Shown: positions 18,182 through 28,215, counted from the first letter of the stretch. The stretch is DNA of 64,000 nt from Clostridium sp. CAG:710 (GCA_000432595.1 HF996851.1:8979-72978), one strand, 5' to 3'. Program-made: numbers and translations. Notes: generated by a model not told the origin, from the sequence alone.

Positions 18182-18664
18182 ATGGAATATGTATATATTG
18201 GTAAAATAGTTAGTACTCATGGTATAAAGGGTGAGATTAAGCTAATTAGTGATTTTGAATATAAAGATAAAGTATTTAAAAAAGGTATAAACATATATAT
18301 AGGGCAAAACCATTGCCATGAGGTTATAAATACATATAGACATCATAAACAATATGATATGATAACTCTTTCTGGTTATAACAATATAAATGAAGTCCTA
18401 AAATATATGAAAAAAAATGTATATATAGATAAATCAGAAATAAATTTTGGCAGTGATATACTTATTTGTGATATAATAGGAATGGAAGCATATGTTATGG
18501 ATAAATTTATAGGGTATGTTACTTCAATATATAATACAGGAGTTAACTATAAAGTGGTTGAAATCATGAATGATGGTAAGAAAACTCTTATTCCATATCA
18601 TAAAGACTTTATTAAAAATATTGATGAATCAAATAAAAAAATAACATTTGCAAGGGAGGTATAG
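18182..18664 (+). CDS. rimM: Ribosome maturation factor RimM
   Basis: 160 residues. GGAGGT nine bases before the ATG at 18182 fixes the start; the longer frame from 18122 lies in the previous gene. N-terminal RimM barrel (YIGKIVSTHGIKGEIKL, 5-21) and C-terminal PRC-barrel (about 90-160, LIPYHKDFIKNID). RimM assists 30S head assembly through S19. It precedes trmD by one base, the usual pairing. Divergent in the middle compared with classical RimM but the ends are clear. Confidence 0.92.
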   Translation: MEYVYIGKIVSTHGIKGEIKLISDFEYKDKVFKKGINIYIGQNHCHEVINTYRHHKQYDMITLSGYNNINEVLKYMKKNVYIDKSEINFGSDILICDIIGMEAYVMDKFIGYVTSIYNTGVNYKVVEIMNDGKKTLIPYHKDFIKNIDESNKKITFAREV

Positions 18665-18665
18665 T

Positions 18666-19341
18666 ATGATTAGAATTGATATATTAACACTATTTCCTTC
18701 TATGTTTGATGGATTTTTAAATGAATCGATTATAAATCGTGCGATAAAAAGAAACCTAGTTCAAATTAATGTTATTAATTTTAGAGATTATACACTAGAT
18801 CCACATGGAAAAGTAGATGATACACCATATGGTGGAGGAGCAGGTATGGTTCTTACTCCACAACCTATATTTGATGCAGTTGAAGACTTAAAAACAGAAA
18901 ATACAAAAGTAATTTTACTAACACCAGATGGAAAAACATATAATCAAGAAATGGCTTATTCGTATTCTAAAGAAGAACACATAATACTAATATGTGGTCA
19001 CTATGAAGGATTTGATGAGAGAATAAGAACACTTGCGGATAGTGAAATTAGTATTGGTGACTATGTTTTAACCGGTGGAGAAATACCAAGTATGGTTATA
19101 ACAGATTCAATAACTAGACTTATTGATGGGGTAATAGAAAAAGAGTCACATGAATATGATTCATTTAATAATAATTTACTCGATTATCCAACATATACTA
19201 AACCAAGAGATTTTAGAGGAATGAAAGTTCCTGATGTATTAACTTCTGGTAACCATAAAGAAATAGAAAAATATAGATTAGAGCAACAAATCAAAAGGAC
19301 AAAAGAAAGAAGACCAGATTTACTAAAAGAGGTGATTAAAG

Positions 19342-19352
<11 letters not shown>
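18666..19352 (+). CDS. trmD: tRNA (guanine37-N1)-methyltransferase
   Basis: 228 residues. ATG at 18666 after GGGAGGTATAGT. SPOUT methylase making m1G37 in tRNAs that read CNN/CGG-type codons, preventing +1 frameshifts. Motifs: DILTLFPSMFDGFL, TPYGGGAGMVL, LLTPDGKTYNQ, LICGHYEGFDERI and the knot sequence GDYVLTGGE. Overlaps the following unknown gene by 11 bp; rplS, the usual next gene, is absent. Confidence 0.97.
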
Positions 19353-21044
<1,692 letters not shown>

Positions 21045-21054
21045 TTTATAACCT

Positions 21055-21081
21055 GGGCAAGTAGTAAAATACTTGCCCTTT
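21055..21081 (+). terminator. Intrinsic terminator after eno
   Basis: GGGCAAGTA and TACTTGCCC pair perfectly around GTAAAA, followed by a short T run that is also the start of the repeat at 21079. Confidence 0.85.
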
Positions 21082-21152
21082 ACACTTTTAACGTAAAGCA
21101 TGTCCTAACAATGAATTCTAACTTGAAAAAGCGTTGGAAGGAGGTCTATAAA
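21079..21152 (+). promoter_or_regulatory. 59-bp repeat R1 with promoter for the S66 gene
   Basis: Bases 21079-21137 recur at 22166-22224 with three mismatches. Inside are a small hairpin region (TTTACAC near 21079, GTAAAG near 21093), the box CCTAACAATGAATTC and CTTGAAAAAGCGTTGG. TTGAAA (21123-21128), an 18-bp spacer containing GGAAGGAGG, and TATAAA (21147-21152) read as a promoter. The S66 peptidase gene starts 26 bp after the -10. Confidence 0.55.
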
Positions 21153-21178
21153 AAAGATAGCATAAAGGAGTTAAAAAA

Positions 21179-22153
21179 ATGATTTATCCTAAAAAAATAA
21201 ATAAAAATGATACAATAGAAATAATTTCACCGTCAAATGGCGTGAAAAGTAAAAAAATAAAAGAACTTGAAAAAGCAATAGAAAAATTAAATAGTTATGG
21301 ATATAAAGTAGTCGAAGATAGATATGTAAGAAATGCTGAAAATGGTGTTAGTTCATCTGCATTTAATCGCTCAATAGAGCTAAACAACGCAATTCAAAAT
21401 AAAGGAATAAAAGCATTAATTGCATGTTCAGGTGGAGATTATTTAGTTCAAATTATGGATTTAATAAGTTTTGATCAACTGAAAAAAAATATAAAGTGGA
21501 TACAAGGTCAATCCGATATTACGCCTTTGTTATTTTATATAACAACTAAATTGGATATTGCAACAATTTATAGTTTTAATGCCAAATCTTTTGGTAATAA
21601 TAATTTACCAGAATTAATGATAGAAAATAACATGGAATTTTTAAATGGAAAAATGCCAAAACAAATTGAATATGGATATAAAATAGATAATGATAAAATA
21701 GAACAACCATGGGAATGTATAACAGAGGATAGAAAATTTAAGGGAAGAATTATAGGAGGATGTCTAGATTCGTTAAAAGATATAATAGGGACAAAATATG
21801 ATTGTGTAAAAAGCTTTATAAAGAAATATAAAGATGATGGAATAATTTGGTATTTTGATGTGGCAGAAATGACAAATGAAGATATATTAAGAACAATGTG
21901 GCAATTTAAAAGTGCTGGATGGTTTATAGCCTGTAAAGGTATTTTATTTGGAAGAATAGAAAATGAAATCAATTATACAGGTATAACACTAAAAGATGCA
22001 ATTAACTATAATCTTTTTGATTTAAACATCCCAATTTTTATAAATACAGATATAGGACACACAAATCCAGTATATACAATAATTAATGGTTCAATTGTAA
22101 AAGTAATTAAAGATAAAGATAATAAGCATATTATGGAGACAATTTTTGAATGA
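21179..22153 (+). CDS. S66-family peptidase (LD-carboxypeptidase/MccF-like)
   Basis: 324 residues, ATG after AAAGGAGTTAAAA, stop TGA. Peptidase family S66 serine peptidases cleave the LD bond of muropeptides (LdcA) or inactivate microcin C (MccF). N-terminal domain: DTIEIISPSNGV, VVEDRYV, ALIACSGGDYLVQIMDLI (Gly-Gly region; the family Ser is expected in the next WIQGQSDITPLLFYI). C-terminal domain: FKGRIIGGCLDSLKDIIGT, WYFDVAEM (Glu) and NTDIGHTNP (His), completing the Ser-Glu-His set. The architecture of the QSDIT segment is closer to MccF-like members. It is bracketed by the two 59-bp repeats, suggesting a cassette-like insertion. Confidence 0.85.
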   Translation: MIYPKKINKNDTIEIISPSNGVKSKKIKELEKAIEKLNSYGYKVVEDRYVRNAENGVSSSAFNRSIELNNAIQNKGIKALIACSGGDYLVQIMDLISFDQLKKNIKWIQGQSDITPLLFYITTKLDIATIYSFNAKSFGNNNLPELMIENNMEFLNGKMPKQIEYGYKIDNDKIEQPWECITEDRKFKGRIIGGCLDSLKDIIGTKYDCVKSFIKKYKDDGIIWYFDVAEMTNEDILRTMWQFKSAGWFIACKGILFGRIENEINYTGITLKDAINYNLFDLNIPIFINTDIGHTNPVYTIINGSIVKVIKDKDNKHIMETIFE

Positions 22154-22165
22154 AAATATTAATTT

Positions 22166-22242
22166 TTTACACTTTTAGTGTAAAGCATGCCCTAACAATG
22201 AATTCTAACTTGAAAAAGCGTTGGGGGGGAGGAGTGTAAAAT
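22166..22242 (+). promoter_or_regulatory. 59-bp repeat R2 with G7 tract
   Basis: Second copy of the repeat (56 of 59 bases identical to 21079-21137), 12 bp after the S66 stop. TTGAAA at 22210-22215 is followed by a run of seven G (22223-22229), AGGAG and TGTAAA/TAAAAT (22235-22242), giving a spacer of 19-21 bp depending on the -10 chosen. It leads into the 5'-truncated reading frame at 22258. The flanking hairpin ACAC-TTTTA-GTGT is perfect here. Confidence 0.5.
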
Positions 22243-22257
22243 AAATATATAAAATAA

Positions 22258-22701
22258 GAAAGAAAAGAATTAATTGAAAAAGGACTTCTAACTAAAAAAG
22301 ATTATACAAATACTGATTATGAAGGAAAAGATGAATATACTTATTTAAGCCCATGTGTAGAATATCTATCTTGTGATGAAATGAAGTTTTATTCAAAAGA
22401 AGAAATTACTAATGTTTATAAAAAATATTTTGGTAAAGATAAGAAACTTGATTTAACCAACTATCCATACTATTTAGAAAAAAATGACGTCGCATTTAAT
22501 TATACATGCTATGGAGCACCGGATTCTATAGATCAGATTACTAAAATAGACAGTAGTATGCCTACAAAAAATACAGTTATACTTACATACTTAACAAAAA
22601 TTACTGAAGATGATAAGACTACCGAGGAAAAATTTTCATTAACATTTAAGAAAGAAGGTTCTAATTGGGTATACTCTGATCATAAGAAAATACAAAATTA
22701 A
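22258..22701 (+). pseudogene. 5'-truncated gene downstream of repeat R2
   Basis: The frame is open from 22258 (just after TAA at 22255-22257) to TAA at 22699-22701. Its first 41 codons (starting ERKELIEKGLLTKKDYTNTD) look like genuine protein but hold no ATG, GTG or TTG; the first ATG is at 22381 and has no clear RBS. The product part with MKFYSKEEITNVYKKYFG and LTFKKEGSNWVYSDHKK resembles the outer domain of small secreted or lipoproteins. Interpretation: the 5' end, including signal sequence and start, was removed when the R1-S66-R2 segment arrived. A short functional product from 22381 cannot be excluded. Confidence 0.6.
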
Positions 22702-22718
22702 TGTTTATTTAATAATAT

Positions 22719-22750
22719 AGAAGGCTTATATTGTTAAGTCTTCTTTTTTT
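22719..22750 (+). terminator. Intrinsic terminator
   Basis: AGAAGGCTTA and TAAGTCTTCT pair (one G-T) around a six-base loop, followed by T7. Confidence 0.85.
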
Positions 22751-22774
22751 TGATAAAATAATATTGGTGTTGAT

Positions 22775-23245
22775 ATGAAAGAAAAATTGAAAATTATTTT
22801 AATTACAAGTATTTGCGTTTTTTTTGATCAAATTATAAAGTATTTAATTGTATCAAATTTTACTTTATATAAAAAGAATCCAATTATAGAGGGATTCTTT
22901 AATATAACTTATGTACAAAATAGGGGGGCAGCATGGGGAATATTAAATAATAATATTATTTTACTTGTTGTAATAACTGTGCTTGCACTTGGATTTATAT
23001 GTAGTTTTATATTTAAAGAGTCCAACATTAAAAAACTTGATATAGTACTTTATGGAATGTTACTTGGTGGGATAATTGGTAACTTTATTGATAGAATATT
23101 TAGAGGATATGTAATTGACTTTTTAGATTTTATTATATTTGGTTATGATTTTCCTGTCTTTAATATCGCAGATATGCTTATAGTTATAAGTGTTGGTATA
23201 ATGATTATAACTTATTGGAGGAGTAGAAATGAAAATACAGAGTAA
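22775..23245 (+). CDS. lspA: Lipoprotein signal peptidase
   Basis: 156 residues, four membrane segments. Aspartyl protease that cleaves the signal peptide of diacylglyceryl-prolipoproteins in the membrane. Motifs: FFDQIIKYLIV (first segment), VQNRGAAWGI (conserved N-x-G-A-A-G block), GGIIGNFIDRIFRGYVIDFLDF (catalytic Asp in N-x-x-D-R) and FPVFNIADMLIVISV (second Asp in N-x-A-D). RBS is weak (GGTGTTGAT). Overlaps rluD by 17 bp, the standard lspA-rluD pair. Its presence agrees with lipoproteins such as the one at 43865. Confidence 0.96.
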   Translation: MKEKLKIILITSICVFFDQIIKYLIVSNFTLYKKNPIIEGFFNITYVQNRGAAWGILNNNIILLVVITVLALGFICSFIFKESNIKKLDIVLYGMLLGGIIGNFIDRIFRGYVIDFLDFIIFGYDFPVFNIADMLIVISVGIMIITYWRSRNENTE

Positions 23246-24113
23246 AGAAGAAAATATTAGATTAGATCAGTATTTAGCACGTGAATTAGATATTTCACGT
23301 AGTAAAATTCAAAAGGATATAAAAGAAGGATTAGTTAAAGTAAATGGTAAAAATGTAAACAGCAGTTTTTTATTAAGTATTGATGATGAGATTGAAATTA
23401 CTAAGAGGAATTCAAAACCATCTACAGTAGAACCATTAGATATTCCGCTAGATATAGTATATGAAGATGAATACCTACTTGTTATTAATAAACAAAGTGG
23501 ACTTGTTGTTCACCCGGCACCAGGACATTACACAGATACTTTAGTTAATGCATTAACTAATAAGTTTAAATTATCCAATATAGATAATGAAAGACCTGGT
23601 ATAGTACACAGAATTGATAAAGATACTAGTGGTTTAATGCTAGTTGCGAAAGACGATAAAACGCACGAATTGTTATCAGAAATGATTAAAAATAAAGAGG
23701 TTGAAAGAGTATATTGGGCTATAGTTGATGGAGTTATAAAACATGACACCGGTACAATAGATGCACCTATTGGAAGAGACCCTAATAATAGGCAAAAAAT
23801 GTGCGTTACAGATAAATGCAGTAAAGAAGCTATAACAAATTTTAAAGTATTAAAAAGATTTGAAAAAAATACTTTAGTTGAGTGTAAACTAGATACTGGC
23901 AGAACTCATCAAATAAGAGTTCACTTTAATTACATTGGATATCCAGTACATGGTGATCCTGTATATGGAAGAAAAAGCAGCGTAGATTCATTTGGGCAAT
24001 ATCTTCATTCCAAAACCATTAGATTTGTTCATCCTATCACAAAAGAAGAATTGTTCTTTGATTCACCACTTCCACCAGAGTTTGTCAAAAAACTTGAAAG
24101 TCTAGAACAGTAG
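23229..24113 (+). CDS. rluD: RluA/RluD-family pseudouridine synthase
   Basis: 294 residues, ATG after GGAGGAGTAGAA inside lspA. N-terminal S4 RNA-binding domain (about 1-65, RLDQYLARELDISRSKIQ) then the RluA catalytic domain with GIVHRIDKDTSGLMLVAK containing the catalytic Asp, plus LDTGRTHQIRVH and PVHGDPVYG. It converts uridines in 23S rRNA (positions 1911/1915/1917 in RluD) to pseudouridine; the precise target here is inferred from the family. The last codons contain the promoter of the next operon. Confidence 0.92.
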   Translation: MKIQSKEENIRLDQYLARELDISRSKIQKDIKEGLVKVNGKNVNSSFLLSIDDEIEITKRNSKPSTVEPLDIPLDIVYEDEYLLVINKQSGLVVHPAPGHYTDTLVNALTNKFKLSNIDNERPGIVHRIDKDTSGLMLVAKDDKTHELLSEMIKNKEVERVYWAIVDGVIKHDTGTIDAPIGRDPNNRQKMCVTDKCSKEAITNFKVLKRFEKNTLVECKLDTGRTHQIRVHFNYIGYPVHGDPVYGRKSSVDSFGQYLHSKTIRFVHPITKEELFFDSPLPPEFVKKLESLEQ

Positions 24114-24122
24114 TGTTATAAT
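24094..24122 (+). promoter_or_regulatory. Promoter of the double-HTH cluster
   Basis: TTGAAA (24094-24099), 17-bp spacer and TATAAT (24117-24122), the -10 extended as TGTTATAAT. It is embedded in the 3' end of rluD. Confidence 0.7.
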
Positions 24123-24148
24123 AATTCCCAATTAGAGGGGGAATAGTA

Positions 24149-24718
24149 ATGCTAAATAATGTAGTTAAGGTATTAATGGCCGCAAATGATTTAACGCCAA
24201 CGGATATTATTTCGTCAAGTGGTATACCAAAGTCTTCCTTTTATAAAGATGGTGGTCTAAATATTGAAGAGATTTCTTCTATATTTAATATATCAGATAT
24301 TAATGTGGCTATATTAAATAGACTTGATGATAATGCCTATTCATATAAACAATTACTTTTTGAAGCTTTAAGATGTTATTTATATAATTCTTCTATTTCT
24401 AACAGTAAGGGTGAATGCCATAGAGGAAAAGCTATAAAGTCAATTAGAAAAGCTGAAGGATTAAACATATCAGAGGCCTCAAAGATAACTGGAATTGCAA
24501 CTTCAATTATTTGTCAAACTGAAAAAGGTCACATAGAGTTTTCTCTAAACAATATAAGAAAATATTCTAAAACATTTGATATTTTATCCAGTGAAATAGT
24601 AAGACTATTGGAACTAGAAGAGGATGGATACTCTTATCCTGAATTACTTTTTGAAGTATTAGGATACTATTTTGAAAAGCATCCAGAAGAAAAACAAAAA
24701 CAAAAAGTAATGAAATAG
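24149..24718 (+). CDS. Protein with two tandem XRE-type HTH units (paralogue 1)
   Basis: 189 residues, ATG after GAGGGGGAATAGTA. Two helix-turn-helix units of the lambda-repressor kind: a divergent one at about 1-60 (DLTPTDIISSSGIPKSSFYK) and a clear one at about 92-155 (GKAIKSIRKAEGLNISEASKITGI...QTEKGHIEFSLNNIRKYSKTFD). Each is followed by a short helix ending DGYSYPELLFEVLGYYF or NAYSYKQLLFEALRCYL. No effector domain, membrane segment or enzymatic motif, so a DNA-binding or protein-scaffold role is inferred. First of three adjacent paralogues; gaps and overlaps show an operon. Confidence 0.72.
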   Translation: MLNNVVKVLMAANDLTPTDIISSSGIPKSSFYKDGGLNIEEISSIFNISDINVAILNRLDDNAYSYKQLLFEALRCYLYNSSISNSKGECHRGKAIKSIRKAEGLNISEASKITGIATSIICQTEKGHIEFSLNNIRKYSKTFDILSSEIVRLLELEEDGYSYPELLFEVLGYYFEKHPEEKQKQKVMK

Positions 24719-24727
24719 GTGAGTACA

Positions 24728-25357
24728 ATGTTAAATAAATCTTTAAAATTAATAAGAACAGTAAAAGGATTTGACGCCAAAGCAGTATCACTTGAAATAG
24801 GTAGAGTTCCTACACATGTAAGCAAGATAGAAAGAGAAAACCTTCATATTTTACCTAATACTTTAGAATCTCTCTCATCAGTTTACCAAATGCCAATTTC
24901 TGAAATGGAGAGAATAAGTTCTCTTGATGATAAAGGATACAATACTCCAAGTATCATTAATGAAATATCAAAATATTATATTCTTAAAGAAAGAAAAGAA
25001 ATATTTGAAGCAAATCATCTAAAGTACGTTTTTGAAATACCTGAGTCCCCATTAAAACTGTTAAGAAAAATAAATAATTATACAATAAAAGAAGTAAGTA
25101 GTATTACTAATGTTTCATTCTCTACTATAAGTAAGGCAGAACTTTTAATTGTAAGAATAACTGATAATACGATATCAGAACTTTCCCATGCATACAATAT
25201 GCCAGAAGATATGATAAAAGAATTAATTAATAAACAAAGTAAAGGAACTAATAGACAAGAAATATTCTACATGATTTCTAGATATTACATGAATGACGCT
25301 AAAGAATCTATTAAAGAATTAGAAAAATCATTAGGGAGTATAAAATATGCTAAATAG
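24728..25357 (+). CDS. Protein with two tandem XRE-type HTH units (paralogue 2)
   Basis: 209 residues. AGGTGAG (24717-24723) precedes ATG 24728; an in-frame GTG at 24719 overlaps the RBS and is rejected. HTH unit 1 at about 1-60 (LIRTVKGFDAKAVSLEIGRVPTHVSKIERENLH), spacer helix with KGYNTPSIINEISKYYI, HTH unit 2 at about 105-165 (LKLLRKINNYTIKEVSSITNVSFSTISKAE), and a closing helix with QEIFYMISRYYM. The Y-G-Y/N-x-P-x-I-I-x-E-I-S-x-Y-Y pattern after each HTH is the family signature. Function unknown. Confidence 0.72.
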   Translation: MLNKSLKLIRTVKGFDAKAVSLEIGRVPTHVSKIERENLHILPNTLESLSSVYQMPISEMERISSLDDKGYNTPSIINEISKYYILKERKEIFEANHLKYVFEIPESPLKLLRKINNYTIKEVSSITNVSFSTISKAELLIVRITDNTISELSHAYNMPEDMIKELINKQSKGTNRQEIFYMISRYYMNDAKESIKELEKSLGSIKYAK

Positions 25358-25943
25358 TACAATTAAATTAATAAGATTAACTATTGGATATACAACAAAT
25401 GCAGTTGCACAGGAAGCTGGATATACACTTGGCTATATTTTAAAGCTTGAAAATTCAAAAGAAAATATAAGCAAAAAACTCATGAATTCATTCCAAACAG
25501 TATATGATATGCCATTATCTAAAATTAAAGAAATAAGTAGGCTTGAAGATTATGGCTATACAAGAGCTGGAATAATATCTGAGATATCAGACTACTACAT
25601 CGCATCTGGCACTAATAAAAGTCCCAAAAAATATGTAAGTGAAGACCCAGAAGTACTAATCAAACTAATAAGAATTGTAACTGGACAAACATTGGATGAT
25701 GTTGCAGGTATAGCGGGTATTACTGAACAAAAGCTTTCTGCACTTGAAAGTTATGACTTAGAAATAACTAAAAAAGATCATTACAACTTAGCTAAAGCAT
25801 TTGATATGACAAACTGCGAAATGGATAAATTAATGGATATGTATGATAAAGAACTTAGTAGAGTAGAATTACTTTCTGCAATATCTGAATACTATATAGA
25901 AAAAGAAATGAAGGTTAAAACAAAAGTTAAAGGCTTAAATTAA
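25347..25943 (+). CDS. Protein with two tandem XRE-type HTH units (paralogue 3)
   Basis: 198 residues, starting 11 bp inside the previous gene. HTH unit 1 at about 1-60 (TIKLIRLTIGYTTNAVAQEAGYTLGYILKLE), then YGYTRAGIISEISDYYI; HTH unit 2 at about 98-160 (VLIKLIRIVTGQTLDDVAGIAGITEQKLSALE), then LSRVELLSAISEYYI. Same layout as the two preceding genes, so six HTH units in one operon. Basic C terminus (MKVKTKVKGLN). Terminator follows immediately. Confidence 0.72.
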   Translation: MLNSTIKLIRLTIGYTTNAVAQEAGYTLGYILKLENSKENISKKLMNSFQTVYDMPLSKIKEISRLEDYGYTRAGIISEISDYYIASGTNKSPKKYVSEDPEVLIKLIRIVTGQTLDDVAGIAGITEQKLSALESYDLEITKKDHYNLAKAFDMTNCEMDKLMDMYDKELSRVELLSAISEYYIEKEMKVKTKVKGLN

Positions 25944-25955
25944 GGCCTTTTTTTA
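25929..25955 (+). terminator. Intrinsic terminator
   Basis: AAAGGC and GCCTTT pair around a 10-base loop holding the stop codon; T7 follows. Confidence 0.75.
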
Positions 25956-26021
25956 GTTGCTTAAAATATACTTTATTTATTCTTTAAAATATTATATAAT
26001 ACAAGTACGGAAGGTGAAATT

Positions 26022-27167
26022 ATGTTAGAACGACTAGATGAGAAAAATGAAATGATAATGAAATTGCTTCATTACTTTATAACACAAAAAAATTATAGTC
26101 CAATTATTTTACAGGGTGTTAATAATGAGATATGGCTTGAAAATATGGACTCCCAATATAGAATAATAAGAATAGTATCTAATCATATCCATAATGAAGA
26201 ACAACTTGAATATGATGTATTTAAAGCAAAACATATTGTAGGTAAAATAAAAAGAAAAACATTTACTTTTAATATGAATGTTTTAACAATTTTTACAGAT
26301 ATAAATGAAGATTTAAAACTTACTAATTTTAAAAACTATGATTTTATATATTTGGATACTGAAAAAGATCTAAAAAAGTATGATTTTGTTACTGAGGTTT
26401 TTCCTGATATTACAAAAAAGCTTAAATTTAGTGAAGATGGAGTATCACTATACTTAAAAATTACAGGGGAGATTCATAAAAAAAATGTAGCAGACCAAGA
26501 AGAAGCGGAAGAGATTTTTAAACCTAAAAAGCCTATTATTACTTATATATTAATAGCTTTAAATGTATTAATTTTCCTATATATGATGATAGGAGATAAT
26601 TATAGTAAAATGATAGAAGCATTTGCGGTTTATAAACCTTATATAGTACAAAGAGGTCAAATATATAGATTGCTTACTGGTGCTTTTTTACATGCCAATA
26701 TATTCCATTTACTGTTTAACTGTTATGCACTATATGTAATTGGAAGCCAAACTGAATCATTTATGGGTAAGGCAAAATACTTATTTATCTATTTATTTAG
26801 TGCAATCTCAGGTAGTCTTCTTTCTATTACATTAAATCAAGCTGGAGTATCAATAGGTGCAAGTGGGGCAATATTTGGACTTATGGGTTCATTATTATAT
26901 TTTGGATATCACCATAGAGTCTACTTAGGAAATGTAATTACTTCACAAATAATTCCATTAATAGTTCTTAATCTTATTGTGGGATTCGCATCAGGTGGAC
27001 AAATAGATAATTTTGCTCATATAGGTGGATTAATAGGTGGTATATTATTTACTATGGCACTTGGAGTAAAATATAAAAGTTCTAGGTCTGAAATGATTAA
27101 TGGATGGCTTATTTCATTAATATTTATTACATTTTTAGTTTTAATCTCATTTGGAATAATTGTCTAA
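26022..27167 (+). CDS. Rhomboid intramembrane serine protease
   Basis: 381 residues. Residues 1-168 form a cytoplasmic domain like that of YqgP/GluP rhomboids. Six or seven membrane segments follow. The rhomboid features are all present: ITYILIALNVLIFL, RLLTGAFLHANIFHLLFNCYAL (HxxxxHxxxN), GASGAIFGLMG with catalytic Ser281, and NFAHIGGLIGG with catalytic His333. It cleaves membrane-protein substrates near their transmembrane segment; YqgP relatives act in membrane protein quality control and Mg/Mn transporter turnover. Own promoter (TATAAT near 25995). Symbol withheld as orthology to gluP is inferred only. Confidence 0.92.
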   Translation: MLERLDEKNEMIMKLLHYFITQKNYSPIILQGVNNEIWLENMDSQYRIIRIVSNHIHNEEQLEYDVFKAKHIVGKIKRKTFTFNMNVLTIFTDINEDLKLTNFKNYDFIYLDTEKDLKKYDFVTEVFPDITKKLKFSEDGVSLYLKITGEIHKKNVADQEEAEEIFKPKKPIITYILIALNVLIFLYMMIGDNYSKMIEAFAVYKPYIVQRGQIYRLLTGAFLHANIFHLLFNCYALYVIGSQTESFMGKAKYLFIYLFSAISGSLLSITLNQAGVSIGASGAIFGLMGSLLYFGYHHRVYLGNVITSQIIPLIVLNLIVGFASGGQIDNFAHIGGLIGGILFTMALGVKYKSSRSEMINGWLISLIFITFLVLISFGIIV

Positions 27168-27172
27168 ATGTA

Positions 27173-27201
27173 TTGATAACTTTATGAAATAATGATAAAA
27201 T
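27173..27201 (+). promoter_or_regulatory. Promoter of ireB operon
   Basis: TTGATA, 17-bp spacer, TAAAAT in the 66-bp gap before ireB. Confidence 0.55.
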
Positions 27202-27233
27202 GAAATAGAGTTAAGAAAATAGAGGTGCATAAT

Positions 27234-27485
27234 ATGGAAATAAGTGAGACACATGCTTATTCGATTGAATCTTTTGAAGAAGAAATCGTTAAAGATGTAA
27301 TTAAAGATGTATATGAAGCTTTAGAAGAAAGAGGATATAACCCAATTAACCAACTTGTTGGTTATATAATGAGTGGAGATCCAGGTTATATTTCATCACA
27401 TAAAGAAGCTAGAAATAAAATAACTAAAATAGAAAGAAATAAAATTCTAGAAGTAATACTTCGTGAATATATAAAGAGAATCTAA
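27234..27485 (+). CDS. ireB: IreB/YrzL family regulatory protein
   Basis: 83 residues. GAGGTG before ATG 27234; the in-frame GTG at 27225 is part of the RBS. Family UPF0297: HAYSIESFEEEIVKDVIKDVYEALEERGYNPINQLVGYIMSGDPGYISSHKEARN is nearly full length (positions 7-62 conserved). In Enterococcus IreB is phosphorylated by the PASTA kinase IreK and tunes cephalosporin resistance. Stop overlaps the ATG of ruvX (TAATG), the normal yrzL-yrrK arrangement. Confidence 0.93.
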   Translation: MEISETHAYSIESFEEEIVKDVIKDVYEALEERGYNPINQLVGYIMSGDPGYISSHKEARNKITKIERNKILEVILREYIKRI

Positions 27486-27922
27486 TGAGATATTTAGGCC
27501 TTGACTTAGGAAGCAGAACACTTGGAATGGCTGTCTCCGACCCCAGTGGAATTATTGCGACTAGTATTGGTACTATTAGACATAACGAAGAATATGAAAG
27601 GCTTGTTTGTGAAGTAGAAAAGATAATAAAAGAACGTAACATTGATGAAATAGTTCTAGGACTGCCAAAAAATATGAATAATACAATTGGTTATAAAGGA
27701 GAACTTTCTTATAAATTTCGTGATATGTTAGAAGAAAAGACTAATCTAAAAGTTAACTTAGTTGATGAGAGACTAACAACTAAACAAGCAACAGACTTAC
27801 TTATATCTAATGATACTAGTAGAAAAAAAAGGAAAAAAGTTGTTGATACTATGGCAGCAACAATTATATTACAATCATATTTGGATTTAATGAAAGGAAG
27901 AGAAAGAAATGGAAAATGTTAA
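27485..27922 (+). CDS. ruvX: Putative Holliday junction resolvase RuvX (YqgF)
   Basis: 145 residues, RNase H-like fold of the YqgF family: GLDLGSRTLGMAVSD (first Asp), EIVLGLPKNMNNTIG, LVDERLTTKQA (Glu) and KKVVDTMAATIILQSYLD (last Asp). Related proteins are proposed to resolve Holliday junctions or process 16S pre-rRNA 5' ends. Coupled to ireB by TAATG and overlapping yrzB by 14 bp. Confidence 0.93.
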   Translation: MRYLGLDLGSRTLGMAVSDPSGIIATSIGTIRHNEEYERLVCEVEKIIKERNIDEIVLGLPKNMNNTIGYKGELSYKFRDMLEEKTNLKVNLVDERLTTKQATDLLISNDTSRKKRKKVVDTMAATIILQSYLDLMKGRERNGKC

Positions 27923-28205
27923 TTCGTTTAAGTATGTTAATGAAGATGGAAAGGAAATAGTTTGTGATATTCTATTTACATTTGATTCAGATGAGACTAA
28001 AAAAAGTTATATAGTATATACTGATAACTCAAGAGATGCAGAAGGTAATGTTCAAGTTTTCGCATCTGTTTATAGTCCAAATGATGAAAAATTAAAACTT
28101 TCACCAATTGAAACAGAACAAGAATGGAAAATAATAGAAACAATACTTAATACATTACAAGAAGAAATAAACAAAAAATCTGAAGAAACTAATAACGAGC
28201 AATAA
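27909..28205 (+). CDS. DUF1292 (YrzB) family protein
   Basis: 98 residues. DUF1292 pattern: a small all-beta acidic protein with ILFTFDSDETKKSYIVYTD and FASVYSPNDEKLKLSPIETEQEWKIIE. Function unknown in the family, but it sits next to ruvX/ireB and mltG in many Firmicutes. C-terminal helix is Glu/Asn/Lys-rich. A strong hairpin overlaps the stop codon. Confidence 0.9.
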   Translation: MENVNSFKYVNEDGKEIVCDILFTFDSDETKKSYIVYTDNSRDAEGNVQVFASVYSPNDEKLKLSPIETEQEWKIIETILNTLQEEINKKSEETNNEQ

Positions 28206-28215
28206 GCTCGTTATT
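28191..28215 (+). terminator. Hairpin between yrzB and mltG (partial terminator or attenuator)
   Basis: AATAACGAGC and GCTCGTTATT form a perfect 10-bp stem with a five-base loop containing the stop codon; only TATT follows, so termination is probably incomplete. Confidence 0.55.

Noticed and set aside
21079..22224. Integron-like gene cassette with attC sites
   Set aside because: CCTAAC ... GCGTTGG recalls attC ends and the two sides can pair, but the stretch is only 34 bp, the core-site consensus is broken at its outer bases, a promoter reading fits better, and no integron integrase is seen.
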